A stretch of DNA of 64,000 bases from Cupriavidus pauculus (GTDB taxonomy: Bacteria; Pseudomonadota; Gammaproteobacteria; Burkholderiales; Burkholderiaceae): assembly GCF_003854935.1 (NCBI RefSeq), contig NZ_CP033969.1, positions 620,001-684,000 on the forward strand. The letters run 5' to 3'. Positions 39,520 through 48,911 of the stretch are shown piece after piece (the first letter of the stretch is position 1; each line of letters begins with the position of its first letter). Below the pieces are notes generated by a model. That model had not been told where the DNA came from, searched no databases, and worked only from the letters and a program-made list of their open reading frames with translations. A program made the translations under genes and the position numbers.

Positions 39520-39873
39520 TCAGAGGCGAAGCTGGACGTAGTCCCAGCCCAGGTCGTCATCGTTCGACGCCTCGGCCATGCGCGCCGCGTCGCGGGCGTG
39601 GCGGTCGGCCAGCGTGACGAGCGCGCCGGACGCCATCGCTTCGGCCGCCACGGCTGCGCCGCGGCCGGTCGAATCCACGGACCTGGCCGACTTGGCCGAC
39701 TTGGCAGGCGTGACGGACTCCGCCGGCATGGCCGCGGCGGTGGCCGTCGGCAGCATGGCGGGACGGATGCAGAGAAAGACGGTGGCGGCCGTGATGGCGC
39801 CGACCACGGCGGCGGTGGCCATGGCAACGCGGCGTTTTCGCACGCGGTTGCTCTTGAAGAAGGTGGTGCGCAA
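39520..39873 (-). CDS. Small single-span membrane protein of unknown function
   Basis: A 117-aa protein. A basic cytoplasmic N-terminus (TTFFKSNRVRKRR) precedes one hydrophobic helix (about residues 17-39), then an Ala/Ser-rich tail ending NDDDLGWDYVQLRL. I chose a TTG start at 39873 because CGGGAG lies 6-7 nt upstream; an internal ATG (residue 19) would remove the basic anchor. No family is recognised. It converges with regA. Confidence 0.55.
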   Translation of the reverse strand: MRTTFFKSNRVRKRRVAMATAAVVGAITAATVFLCIRPAMLPTATAAAMPAESVTPAKSAKSARSVDSTGRGAAVAAEAMASGALVTLADRHARDAARMAEASNDDDLGWDYVQLRL

Positions 39874-40144
39874 GGCAGACTCCCGGTAGGTATTTGTGCA
39901 GAATGCGGTGGCTCCCGCATCGGTCCATCGACCAACAAGGTGCGCAAGGGTCTCATCGGCGCGGGGCCGGACGCCAGCATGCTTACCAATGCTTACGCGG
40001 GTTACGGGGCCGAGATCGCGCGGCACGGCGCTGAAACACGGCCGACTTGTTTGCCGGTGCCGCGCCACTGCGGCACCACGCCGCAGGGTGGCCATCGCGG
40101 CCCGCCGCTAGACTGACGCACTTTCCGTCCATCTCCGTTCCGCC

Positions 40145-40672
40145 ATGATCTTCCGCACGTTCATCGCCCTGCTGCTGGCCGCCGCCGCGTCGCTGGCCTC
40201 GGCCCACATCGTCTTCGAACAGAAGCAGGCCAGCGCGGGCAGCTACTTCAAGGGCGTGCTGCTGGTGGGCCATGGCTGCCAGGGCAGCGCGACCAAGGCC
40301 ATCACTGTCACCGTCCCGGACGGCGTGCAGGGCGCGCGTCCGCAGCCCAAGCCCGGCTGGCAGCTCGACGTGCAGCGCGCCAGACTGGCCAAGCCCTACA
40401 CCTCGCACGGCCGGACCATCGAGGACGACGTGCGCACCATCCGCTGGTCCGGCAACACGCTGTCCGACCAGCATTTCGACGAATTTCAGCTGCTGATGAA
40501 GCTGCCCGAGCAGGCCGGCAAGCTCTACTTCCCCGTGGTGCAGGAATGCGAGAACGGCAGGTCCGAGTGGACCCAGATCCCGGCCGAGGGCCAGAACCCG
40601 CGCGAGCTGAAGTCGCCCGCCCCGGCGCTGGAACTCGTCGCCCCGGCCGGCCACGCGGGGCACAACCACTGA
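40145..40672 (+). CDS. YcnI-like (DUF1775) putative copper-binding protein
   Basis: A 175-aa exported protein. The signal peptide ends SLASA, leaving histidine as the first mature residue (HIVFEQ), which is how YcnI-type proteins bind Cu(II). The DUF1775 body shows VGHGCQGSATKAITVTVPDG and later YFPVVQECENGRSEWTQIP. The tail is His-rich (GHAGHNH). Together with the PCu(A)C chaperone 3 kb away this suggests a copper-handling neighbourhood. A bidirectional terminator follows. Confidence 0.85.
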   Translation: MIFRTFIALLLAAAASLASAHIVFEQKQASAGSYFKGVLLVGHGCQGSATKAITVTVPDGVQGARPQPKPGWQLDVQRARLAKPYTSHGRTIEDDVRTIRWSGNTLSDQHFDEFQLLMKLPEQAGKLYFPVVQECENGRSEWTQIPAEGQNPRELKSPAPALELVAPAGHAGHNH

Positions 40673-40702
40673 CCGACGCGCGCGGCAGATTGGCCCAGGC
40701 AA

Positions 40703-40734
40703 AAAAAGAGCCGGACCCTCGTCCGGCTCTTTTG
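40703..40734 (+). terminator. Bidirectional terminator between the ycnI-like gene and hslU
   Basis: AAAAAAAGAGCCGGAC-CCTC-GTCCGGCTCTTTTGCTTT has A- and T-runs on both sides of a perfect 10-bp stem, serving both convergent genes. Confidence 0.93.
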
Positions 40735-40753
40735 CTTTGGCGATGACGCCGCG

Positions 40754-42085
40754 TTACAGCACGTAGCGCGACAGGTCCTCGTTGCCCGCCAGGTCGCCCA
40801 GGCGCTCGTCCACGTAGGCGGCGTCGATGGTCACCGTGGCGCCCGACGACTTCGTCGCGTGGAACGACAGGTCTTCGAGCAGGCGCTCCATCACCGTGTA
40901 CAGCCGGCGCGCGCCGATGTTCTCGACCTTCTCGTTGACCGAGAACGCAATCTCGGCCAGCCGGCGGATGCCGTCCGGCGCGAACTGCAGGTCAACTTCC
41001 TCGGTCTTCAGCAGCGCCTGGTACTGCTTGGTCAGGCTGGCGTCGGTCTGCGTCAGGATGGCCTCGAAGTCCTGGACGGACAGCGATTCCAGCTCCACGC
41101 GGATCGGGAAGCGGCCCTGCAGTTCCGGGATCAGGTCGCTCGGCTTGGACAGGTGGAACGCGCCCGACGCGATGAACAGGATGTGGTCGGTCTTGATCAT
41201 CCCGTACTTCGTGTTGACCGTGGTGCCTTCCACCAGCGGCAGCAGGTCGCGCTGCACGCCCTGGCGCGACACCTCGCCGCCGCCCACGTCGCTGCGGCTG
41301 GCGATCTTGTCGATCTCGTCCAGGAACACGATGCCGTTCTGCTCCACGTTGGCGATGGCCTTGTGCTTGAGCTCTTCCTCGTTGAGCAGCTTGGCGGCTT
41401 CCTCGTCGATCAGCAGCTTGAACGCTTCCTTCACCTTCATCTTGCGGCGCGCCTTCTTGCCCTGGCCCAGGCCCGCGAACATCGTGCGGATCTGCTCGGT
41501 CATGTCCTCCATGCCCGGCGGGCCCATGATGTCCATGCTCGGCAGCGCGGCGGCCACTTCCAGCTCGATGTCCTTGTCGTCCAGCTGGCCTTCGCGCAGC
41601 TTCTTGCGGAACACCTGGCGCGTGTTCGAATCCTTGTCCTCCTGCTGCTGGAAGCCGATGTCGCGCGGCGGCGGCAGCAGCACGTCCAGCAGGCGGTCCT
41701 CGGCCGCGTCCTCGGCTTTGGTGCGCACCTTCTTCATCTCGGACTCGCGCGTCTGCTTGACGGCCATCTCGGCCAGGTCGCGCACGATGGTGTCCACATC
41801 GCGGCCCACGTAGCCCACCTCGGTGAACTTGGTGGCCTCGATCTTGATGAACGGGGCGTCGGCCAGCTTGGCCAGCCGGCGCGCGATCTCGGTCTTGCCC
41901 ACGCCCGTGGGTCCGATCATGAGGATGTTCTTCGGCGTGATTTCCTGGCGCAGCGGCTCTTCCACCTGCTGGCGGCGCCAGCGGTTGCGCAGCGCCACGG
42001 CCACGGCCTTCTTGGCCTTGTTCTGGCCGATGATGTGCTTGTCGAGTTCGGAAACGATTTCCGACGGGGTCATGGTTTGCGACAT
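40754..42085 (-). CDS. hslU: ATP-dependent protease ATPase subunit HslU
   Basis: A 443-aa AAA+ unfoldase that feeds substrates to the HslV peptidase. It has the Walker [16 protein letters not shown] (about residues 54-68), Walker [11 protein letters not shown], the long I-domain between them, the GYVGRD pore motif and a C-terminal end LSRYVL that docks into HslV. The stop/start gap to hslV is 17 bp, giving an hslVU operon as in other proteobacteria. Confidence 0.98.
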   Translation of the reverse strand: MSQTMTPSEIVSELDKHIIGQNKAKKAVAVALRNRWRRQQVEEPLRQEITPKNILMIGPTGVGKTEIARRLAKLADAPFIKIEATKFTEVGYVGRDVDTIVRDLAEMAVKQTRESEMKKVRTKAEDAAEDRLLDVLLPPPRDIGFQQQEDKDSNTRQVFRKKLREGQLDDKDIELEVAAALPSMDIMGPPGMEDMTEQIRTMFAGLGQGKKARRKMKVKEAFKLLIDEEAAKLLNEEELKHKAIANVEQNGIVFLDEIDKIASRSDVGGGEVSRQGVQRDLLPLVEGTTVNTKYGMIKTDHILFIASGAFHLSKPSDLIPELQGRFPIRVELESLSVQDFEAILTQTDASLTKQYQALLKTEEVDLQFAPDGIRRLAEIAFSVNEKVENIGARRLYTVMERLLEDLSFHATKSSGATVTIDAAYVDERLGDLAGNEDLSRYVL

Positions 42086-42102
42086 GGGAATCCGTTGGCG
42101 CG

Positions 42103-42639
42103 TCAGTCGAGGCTCTCGATGACGAAGTTGGTGTTCGTGTAGATGCAGAGTTCGCCGGCGATGGTCAGCGCTTTCTCGACCACGTCGCGCGGGGCCAGCT
42201 CGGTGTTCTCGACCAGCGCCTTGGCAGCCGACTGCGCGTACGCGCCGCCCGAGCCGATGGCCGCGATGCCGCCCTCGGGGTCCAGCACGTCGCCGTTGCC
42301 GGTGATGACCAGCGTGGTGTCCTTGTCAGCCGTGATCAGCATGGCCTCCAGGCGGCGCAGCGCGCGGTCCGAGCGCCAGTCCTTGGCCAGGTCCACCGCC
42401 GCGCGGGTCAGGTTGCCCTGGTACTTTTCCAGCTTCGCCTCGAAGCGGTCGAGCAGCGAGAATGCGTCGGCCGTGCTGCCGGCAAAGCCGACCAGCACCT
42501 TGCCGTTGTAGATGCGCCGGACCTTGCGGGCCGTCCCCTTCATCACGATATTGCCGAGCGTGACCTGTCCGTCACCGCCGAGCGCAACCTGGTTGCCGCG
42601 CCGGACGCTGACGATGGTGGTGCCGTGATACTGTTCCAT
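42103..42639 (-). CDS. hslV: ATP-dependent protease peptidase subunit HslV
   Basis: A 178-aa proteasome-beta-like threonine protease. After removal of the leader MEQYHG the mature N-terminus is TTIVSVRRG, with the catalytic threonine exposed. Further hallmarks are [28 protein letters not shown] and [15 protein letters not shown]. First gene of the hslVU operon. Confidence 0.98.
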   Translation of the reverse strand: MEQYHGTTIVSVRRGNQVALGGDGQVTLGNIVMKGTARKVRRIYNGKVLVGFAGSTADAFSLLDRFEAKLEKYQGNLTRAAVDLAKDWRSDRALRRLEAMLITADKDTTLVITGNGDVLDPEGGIAAIGSGGAYAQSAAKALVENTELAPRDVVEKALTIAGELCIYTNTNFVIESLD

Positions 42640-42807
42640 GGTGCCTTTGCGTGAGAGGTGTCAGCCGGGTAGGTGGCGCCACATGACGGGCTTTCAAGAG
42701 CGGCCGGTGGCGGGCACGGTCTTCCAATATAGGAAACGGTCGGACACGGCGCGGCGCCCGGCGGTTCCGCACGGGCGCGCTGGCGCACCGGCGGATGCGG
42801 CGGCCCA

Positions 42808-42841
42808 ATGAAAAAGGCCACGCGTCGTTCGCGTGGCCCTG
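42808..42841 (-). terminator. Terminator of the Bug-receptor gene
   Basis: On the minus strand GGGCCACGCG-AACGA-CGCGTGGCC is followed by TTTTTC, about 50 nt after the stop codon of the Bug gene. Confidence 0.9.
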
Positions 42842-42889
42842 GCGTGGCTTCGGGGGCACCGGCCGGGCGGCCGGCGCATCCGCGGCAAC

Positions 42890-43876
42890 TCAGTCGGCGT
42901 ACACCCCTGCCTTCTTGATGACCGGCGTCCACTTGTTGATCTCGGACGCCAGGAACGTGCGCAGCGATTCCGGCGTGGCGCGCTGGGCCGGCACGGCCTC
43001 GGCGCCCAGTTCGGCCATCTTGGCGCGGAAGGTCGGGTCCTGCACCGACTTCTGCAGCGCGGCCGACAGCTTGTCGATCACCGGCTTCGGCGTGCCCTTC
43101 GGCGCGTACATCGCGTGCCAGATCTTCACTTCCACGCCCGGCAGGCCCTGCTCGGCGGCCGTCGGGATGTCCTTGAACGCTTCCACGCGGCGCGACTGCA
43201 TCGCGGCGTACGGCTTCAGCGACCCGGCCTTGAGCTGGCCGGCGATGTTGGTGGTCTGGTCGCACATCAGGTTGACCTGGCCGCCCAGGATGTCGGTCAG
43301 CGCCGGGGCCGTGCCCTTGTACGGCACCGTGGTCAGCTCGGTCTGGATGGCGCTCTGGAACAGCAGGCCGCACAAGTGCGACGCCGAGCCGATGCCGGCG
43401 TTGGCCAGCGACAGCTTGCTGGCGTTGGCCTTGATGTACGGCAGCAGTTCCTTGAACGTGGCCGGCGGCAGTTGCTTGTTGCCCACCAGCACCATCGGCA
43501 CGTCGGCCAGTTCGCCGACCATCTCGAAGTCCTTCAGCGGGTCGAAGCCCAGGTTCCGGTACAGCGCCGGGGCGGTGGACATGCCGATATGGTGGATCAG
43601 GATCGTGTAGCCGTCGCCCTTGGCCTGCGCCACTTTCTTGGCGCCGATGGTGCCGCCGGCACCGCCCAGGTTCTCGATCACGATCGTCGTGCCCAGGTGC
43701 TTGGACATGATGGCGGTCAGTTCGCGCGCCACCTTGTCGGTCGGGCCGCCCGCGGCGAACGGCACCACTGCCTGCACCGGCTTGCTTCCCGGATATTCCT
43801 GAGCCTGGGCCCCCGTGAAGGCACCCACGCCGGCAACGGCCAGCGCGGCTGCGATATGCATTGCAACTCGTTTCAT
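42890..43876 (-). CDS. Bug-family (TctC-like) periplasmic solute-binding protein
   Basis: A 328-aa exported receptor of the tripartite tricarboxylate transporter type. It has a signal peptide (MKRVAMHIAAALAVAGVGAFTGAQAQ), then the Bug signatures YPGSKPVQAVVPFAAGGPTD, IVIENLGGAGGTIG and the VPYKGTAPALTDILGGQVNLM ligand-binding segment. The ATG at 43876 is preceded by AGGAGAG. No tctA/tctB permease genes are nearby, so it is one of the many orphan Bug receptors typical of Cupriavidus, Bordetella and relatives. The ligand is probably a carboxylate but unknown. Confidence 0.93.
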   Translation of the reverse strand: MKRVAMHIAAALAVAGVGAFTGAQAQEYPGSKPVQAVVPFAAGGPTDKVARELTAIMSKHLGTTIVIENLGGAGGTIGAKKVAQAKGDGYTILIHHIGMSTAPALYRNLGFDPLKDFEMVGELADVPMVLVGNKQLPPATFKELLPYIKANASKLSLANAGIGSASHLCGLLFQSAIQTELTTVPYKGTAPALTDILGGQVNLMCDQTTNIAGQLKAGSLKPYAAMQSRRVEAFKDIPTAAEQGLPGVEVKIWHAMYAPKGTPKPVIDKLSAALQKSVQDPTFRAKMAELGAEAVPAQRATPESLRTFLASEINKWTPVIKKAGVYAD

Positions 43877-44251
43877 TACGTCTCTCCTGTTCCTTCTGGG
43901 ATTCCCCGTTCCAACGCCGCGCCTGCCGCCGGCACCGCGCGATGCGCAGCGCCGGAACGCGTCGATCCATATCGGAAAAACGCGCTGACCATCGGCAGGA
44001 TGTATGGGTGGCATGCAGCGTCAAACCCCGCCGACAGGCGGAGCCGGAGGTGGATGTTAGCAACGCGGAACAAGCGGCAGGTATAGGGGCTAACCCGCGA
44101 GAATGTGGCGTTTCTAACGCGAATGTAATGAAACTGGGATTTTCTTCCCGCAGCGTGTCGGCGGCGTGCGAAGGGCATCCGCAAGTCGCCTTGCGTGCGT
44201 CGCTCTATATATATAGGCACGTCGCCGCCATCCGAAAAAAGACCCTGCTTG

Positions 44252-44268
44252 TGCAACTGAATTGCAAC
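44252..44268 (+). promoter_or_regulatory. Candidate Zur operator, site 1
   Basis: TGCAACTGAATTGCAAC: TGCAA/TTGCA arms separated by 5 bp. It is identical at 14 of 17 positions to a site at 47179-47195 upstream of a CobW-type GTPase operon. It overlaps a -35-like TTGCAA, so a bound repressor would block the promoter of the Fur/Zur gene. Confidence 0.6.
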
Positions 44269-44290
44269 TCGTGAGGGCCTATGGTTAAAT
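44262..44290 (+). promoter_or_regulatory. Probable promoter of the Fur/Zur-type gene
   Basis: -35 TTGCAA (44262-44267), 17-bp spacer, -10 TTAAAT (44285-44290). The start would fall at or next to the ATG at 44298, giving a leaderless mRNA; no ribosome site precedes that ATG. Confidence 0.5.
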
Positions 44291-44297
44291 CGCCCGC

Positions 44298-44828
44298 ATG
44301 AACCGCCCCACCCCCCATCCGGACGCCGACACCGGGCACGGTGCCGCCCCCGCCGACAGCGCTGGCAGCGTCGATGCGGCGCAGTCGCGCCTGCGCCAGT
44401 TGGGCGCGCGCGTGACGCAGCCGCGCGTGGCCATCCTGGCGTGCCTGATCGACGCCGAGGCGCCGCTCACGCACCAGGCCGTGATCGACCGCCTGCCCGC
44501 CGATGGCGACGTGGACCGCGTGACCGTCTACCGCGTGCTGGACTGGCTGGTGGACCAGGGGCTGGCGCAGAAGCGCGCCGGCAACGACCGCGTGTTCCGC
44601 TTCACGCTGGTGGAACACGAGGCCGCGCGCGCCGAAGTCCATCGCCAGCACAGCCACTTCCATTGCACGCGCTGCGACCGCACGTACTGCCTGGAGGCGG
44701 CCGGCAAGTCCGTGGCGCCCAAGGTGCCGAGCGGCTTTGCGGTGGAACACGTCGAACTGACCGTCAACGGCGTCTGCGCGGCCTGCGGCAAGGCGCCAGG
44801 CGGCCATGGTGGCGGCAGCGATCACTGA
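44298..44828 (+). CDS. zur: Fur-family metal regulator, probably Zur/FurC
   Basis: A 176-aa Fur-family repressor. A 30-residue disordered N-terminus precedes the winged helix (RVTQPRVAILACLI, VDRVTVYRVLDWLVDQGL). The metal sites show HRQHSHFHCTRCDRTYCLE and a C-terminal CAACGKAPGGHGGGSDH, i.e. a CXXC...CXXC structural zinc site and a His-rich tail. The gene is followed at 70 bp by a CobW-type GTPase and shares an upstream motif with a second GTPase operon that contains a ZnuD-like receptor, which makes zinc the likely metal. The exact specificity (Zn versus Fe) is inferred from context. Confidence 0.85.
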   Translation: MNRPTPHPDADTGHGAAPADSAGSVDAAQSRLRQLGARVTQPRVAILACLIDAEAPLTHQAVIDRLPADGDVDRVTVYRVLDWLVDQGLAQKRAGNDRVFRFTLVEHEAARAEVHRQHSHFHCTRCDRTYCLEAAGKSVAPKVPSGFAVEHVELTVNGVCAACGKAPGGHGGGSDH

Positions 44829-44898
44829 TTGAACCGGGGCGGCGCGGTTGCCGCCCTGTCTTACCGGCTTACCGGCTTCCTCCTCGGAGCACAACAAC

Positions 44899-45990
<1,092 letters not shown>

Positions 45991-46332
45991 TTTCCCGCCC
46001 GGGTGCGTCCGCCGCCGCCCGGCGGCCGGACGCACTGCCGCCCCGCCGCCGCCCGCCACCCTCCCGTCGGGTGGGGAATACCGGGAAAACTCCTGTCTCT
46101 TGTCGGTCTTTCTCCCATATCTCCGAAAAATTTGTTCAAGTACAATAGGCCGGATTTGATACCGACGGCGCACCTCCGGGTGCCAGCGGTATTTGCAGGG
46201 CGGCGGTCGTCGTCAGCATGAGGCGGGGCCGCCGGCAGGCGCGGTCGTTGGCTTCGTGCGGAGACCGCCCTCCGCCTGGGGCCCCACGATCGGAGCGCCG
46301 TCACTCTTCGACGCGTTGAGAGAGGTGTCCCC
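45991..46332. other. Long leader region upstream of dksA
   Basis: 342 bp with no gene. TACAAT at 46141-46146 is a likely -10 for dksA, leaving a ~185-nt untranslated leader. Near its 5' end is a stable hairpin (46159-46192): ATACCG pairs with CGGTAT and CACC with GGTG around a UCCG loop. More GC-rich inverted repeats follow but I cannot resolve a known RNA family. Confidence 0.6.
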
Positions 46333-47019
46333 ATGACAGCCGCAACAAAGACCAAGGAAAGCCGCAGCAAGACAGGTACCGCTGCGGCGGAGACGCTCAA
46401 GGCTTCGCCCGAAAAGGCGACGCCAGCTCCCCGCGGCAGTACGGCGCACGCCGATGCGGGCGAGGCCAAGGGAGGCACGCGAAGCAGCAAGACTGCAGCC
46501 AGCCAGAGTGAAACAGCCGCCCCGCGCAAGCGGGCGGCCACTGCACCCGAGCGGACGAAGACGCCGCCGGTCGCATCAACAAGAGAATCAGCAGGAACCA
46601 TGAGCAGCAACAAACTTCTGACTGAAGCTGAAATCCTGAAGATGAGCGACAAGGATTACATGAACGAGGCGCAGCTTGCCTTCTTCAAGAATCGCCTTGA
46701 GCAGCTTCGCGATGAAATCCTCAAGAATGCGGACCAGACCACGGAGCACCTGCGCGAAACGGTCATCGTGCCGGATCCGGCGGACCGCGCCACCATCGAG
46801 GAAGAACACGCCCTGGAACTGCGCACGCGCGACCGCGAGCGCAAGCTGCTGAAGAAGGTGGAACAGTCGCTGCAGCGCATCGAGTCCGGCGACTACGGCT
46901 GGTGCGAGGAAACCGGCGAGCCGATCGGCGTGCCGCGCCTGCTGGCCCGCCCCACGGCCACGCTGTCGCTGGAAGCCCAGCAGCGCCGCGAACTGCGCCA
47001 GAAGCTGTTCGGCGACTGA
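46333..47019 (+). CDS. dksA: RNA polymerase-binding transcription factor DksA, cysteine-poor form
   Basis: Binds the RNA polymerase secondary channel and acts with ppGpp in the stringent response. The conserved part starts at MSSNKLLTEAEILKM (residue 90). The coiled coil carries DPADRATIEEEHALELRTRDRE with the acidic tip. The globular end reads GWCEETGEPIGVPRLLARPTATLSLEAQ: only one of the four zinc cysteines remains, as in zinc-independent DksA forms. An 89-residue Ala/Lys/Thr-rich extension precedes it. Two starts are plausible: 46333 (AGAGAGG upstream) and 46600 (CAGGAACC upstream). It lies between two CobW-type GTPase genes. Confidence 0.93.
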   Translation: MTAATKTKESRSKTGTAAAETLKASPEKATPAPRGSTAHADAGEAKGGTRSSKTAASQSETAAPRKRAATAPERTKTPPVASTRESAGTMSSNKLLTEAEILKMSDKDYMNEAQLAFFKNRLEQLRDEILKNADQTTEHLRETVIVPDPADRATIEEEHALELRTRDRERKLLKKVEQSLQRIESGDYGWCEETGEPIGVPRLLARPTATLSLEAQQRRELRQKLFGD

Positions 47020-47178
47020 TCGCCCTGGCGGCCCGACGCGCCGTCATCGCCCGCGCGGCCCGGTCATCCGGGCCGCTTTGCCTTTCTGGCGGCGCGTTTT
47101 GCCTTTGTGGCGTCACGGCGACGGCACTACCATTGCGAAAGGCCGTTGCTATGCCCGCTCCGGCCTTTCTGTTACAGT

Positions 47179-47195
47179 CGCAACTTTGTTGCAAC
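47179..47195 (+). promoter_or_regulatory. Candidate Zur operator, site 2
   Basis: CGCAACTTTGTTGCAAC with perfect GCAAC/GTTGC arms around 3 bp. It matches site 1 (44252-44268) at 14 of 17 positions and lies 18 bp before the start codon of the second GTPase gene. Confidence 0.6.
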
Positions 47196-47212
47196 AACCG
47201 GCTTTCCCACCC

Positions 47213-48400
47213 ATGCCCGCTCGCCTGCCCGTCACCGTGCTGTCCGGATTCACCGGCGCCGGCAAGACCACCGTGCTGCATCGGCTGATGTCGCAACCTG
47301 GCGTGCGCGTGGCCGTGGTGGACAGCCGTGCCGACCTGCTGGCGGAAGTGGATCGGCTGGCCCAGACCGGCCAGTACGACTTCGCGGTCATCGAGGCCGA
47401 TCCGACCGACGAGCCGCTGGGCATCGCCGAAGGCTTTGCGTTCGAGGACGCCCACGGCGAACAGGCGCCCGGCGTGGCCCACCTGGACACGCTGGTGACC
47501 GTGGTCGATGCCAGCCGCTTCCTGACCGACTTCCACGACGCCGATTTCCTGTCCGCGCGCGGCCTGGCCGCCCACGATGACGACGACCGCACCGTGGTGG
47601 ACGTGCTGATCGAGCAGGTCGAGGTCTGCGACGTCATCGTCATCAACAAGATCGACCTCGTCGATGCCGGCCAGCTTGGCCGCCTGCACGTGGTGCTGCG
47701 CGCGCTGAACCCGCGCGCCGCCATCGTCGACGCGAGCCAGGGCAACGTGCCGGCCGCGCAACTGCTGGGCACCGGCCGCTTCGACATGGAAGCCACGCCC
47801 AACGCGGCCGGATGGCAGGCCGCGCTGCAGGGCGACGCGGTGCCCGACGCCGCCGGCATCGCCACGCTGGTCTATCGCCGGCGCCGGCCGTTCCACCCGC
47901 AGCGGTTTGCCGACCTGATCCACACCGAATGGATGCGCGAGCATGGCGACGTGCTGCGGTCCAAGGGCCTGTTCTGGCTGGCCAGCCGCATGGATATCGC
48001 CGGCGACTGGAGCCAGGCCGGCGGCGTCTGCCGTCCCGGCGCGGCCGGCGCGTGGTGGGCCGCGATCGATCCCGACGAATGGCCGGCCGAGGGCCTGGCC
48101 CGCGCCGCCATCGACGCCGACCTGCTGGAGGACGGCCTGCCCGCCGAACACGGCGACCGCCGCCAGGAACTGGTGCTGATCGGCGCCGACCTGGACGTGC
48201 CCGCGCTGGAAGCCCGGCTCGACGCCTGCCTGCTGACCGACGAGGAAATGGCGGCCGGCCCCGATGCCTGGGCGGCCTATCCGGACCCGTTTCCGGACTG
48301 GGGCGATGCGTTCGACGACGATCACGACCATGATCACGGCCACGACGGCCATCGGCACGACCATGGCGACGGATCGTGCGACTGCGGGCATGCGCACTGA
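47213..48400 (+). CDS. ZigA/YciC-type COG0523 GTPase lacking the CXCC segment
   Basis: A 395-aa G3E-family protein. The Walker A SGFTGAGKTTVLHRL and the NKxD motif INKIDLV are intact, and the C-terminal half (YRRRRPFHPQRF, RSKGLFWLASR, WSQAGGVCR) matches the ZigA/YciC group. Between VRVAVVDSR and ADLLAEVDRLA about 45 residues usual in this group, including the CXCC metal site, are missing, and the G3 motif ESTGISEP is replaced by EADPTDEP. The tail is His/Asp-rich ending CDCGHAH. The reading frame is clean, so this is not a recent frameshift. First gene of an operon with a small membrane protein and a ZnuD-like receptor. Confidence 0.9.
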   Translation: MPARLPVTVLSGFTGAGKTTVLHRLMSQPGVRVAVVDSRADLLAEVDRLAQTGQYDFAVIEADPTDEPLGIAEGFAFEDAHGEQAPGVAHLDTLVTVVDASRFLTDFHDADFLSARGLAAHDDDDRTVVDVLIEQVEVCDVIVINKIDLVDAGQLGRLHVVLRALNPRAAIVDASQGNVPAAQLLGTGRFDMEATPNAAGWQAALQGDAVPDAAGIATLVYRRRRPFHPQRFADLIHTEWMREHGDVLRSKGLFWLASRMDIAGDWSQAGGVCRPGAAGAWWAAIDPDEWPAEGLARAAIDADLLEDGLPAEHGDRRQELVLIGADLDVPALEARLDACLLTDEEMAAGPDAWAAYPDPFPDWGDAFDDDHDHDHGHDGHRHDHGDGSCDCGHAH

Positions 48401-48803
48401 TCTCCCGCTCCTCTCACGCTGGCGCGCGCGCGGCGTCGGATTCTGGCCGGCGCTGTGGCTCGTGGCCTGCCTGCTGCTGGCGCAGCACGCCGGGCTGGTG
48501 CACCGCGTGGTCCACGGCGGGCTGCCCAATGCCGCCGCGCCGGCGGCCGCCATCGTGCCCGTCGCCCAGCATGCCGCGGGCGACACCCACGGCGAACCGT
48601 TTTCCCTGAAGCTCGGCCTCCACTCGTGCGTGCTCTTTGACGGCGCGACGATGGCCGACGCCCATGCCGGCGGCTTCACCCCGCCGCCGCTGGTCTTCGG
48701 CAAGCCGGTCAAGCCGGCCAGCCTGGCCTACCGCTGGCCGGACCTGCCGGCCGCCCGCCCGTTCCACTCCCGCGCCCCACCGGCCGCCTTCGCATTCGCC
48801 TGA
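48390..48803 (+). CDS. Small membrane protein in the zinc operon (DUF2946-like)
   Basis: A 137-aa protein starting 11 bp before the end of the upstream GTPase gene. It has one N-terminal hydrophobic helix (FWPALWLVACLLLAQHAGL, about residues 18-36) followed by HRVVHGG and a short Pro/Ala-rich periplasmic part with HSCVLFDGATMADAH. The layout recalls DUF2946-type small proteins found with metal-transport genes, but the match is weak. Its position between a Zur-linked GTPase and a TonB receptor suggests a role in zinc uptake (inference only). Confidence 0.65.
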   Translation: MRTDLPLLSRWRARGVGFWPALWLVACLLLAQHAGLVHRVVHGGLPNAAAPAAAIVPVAQHAAGDTHGEPFSLKLGLHSCVLFDGATMADAHAGGFTPPPLVFGKPVKPASLAYRWPDLPAARPFHSRAPPAAFAFA

Positions 48804-48911
48804 ACAGCCGGGCACGCGGCGCCATGCCGCGCGTCCGCGCATGCCTGAACGGGCGCGCCCACGCCATGCGTGGCGCCGCGCCCGCCCACCGAATCCGAAG
48901 CATCGCGAGCC

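Larger units (their letters stand above)
43877..44297. other. Divergent regulatory region between the Bug gene and the Fur/Zur-type gene
   Basis: 421 bp without a convincing gene and less GC-rich than its surroundings. It holds an alternating palindrome CTATATATATAG (44205-44216), the 17-bp zinc-regulon motif candidate (44252-44268), and a promoter reading towards the Fur/Zur gene. I see no RNA gene. Confidence 0.75.
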
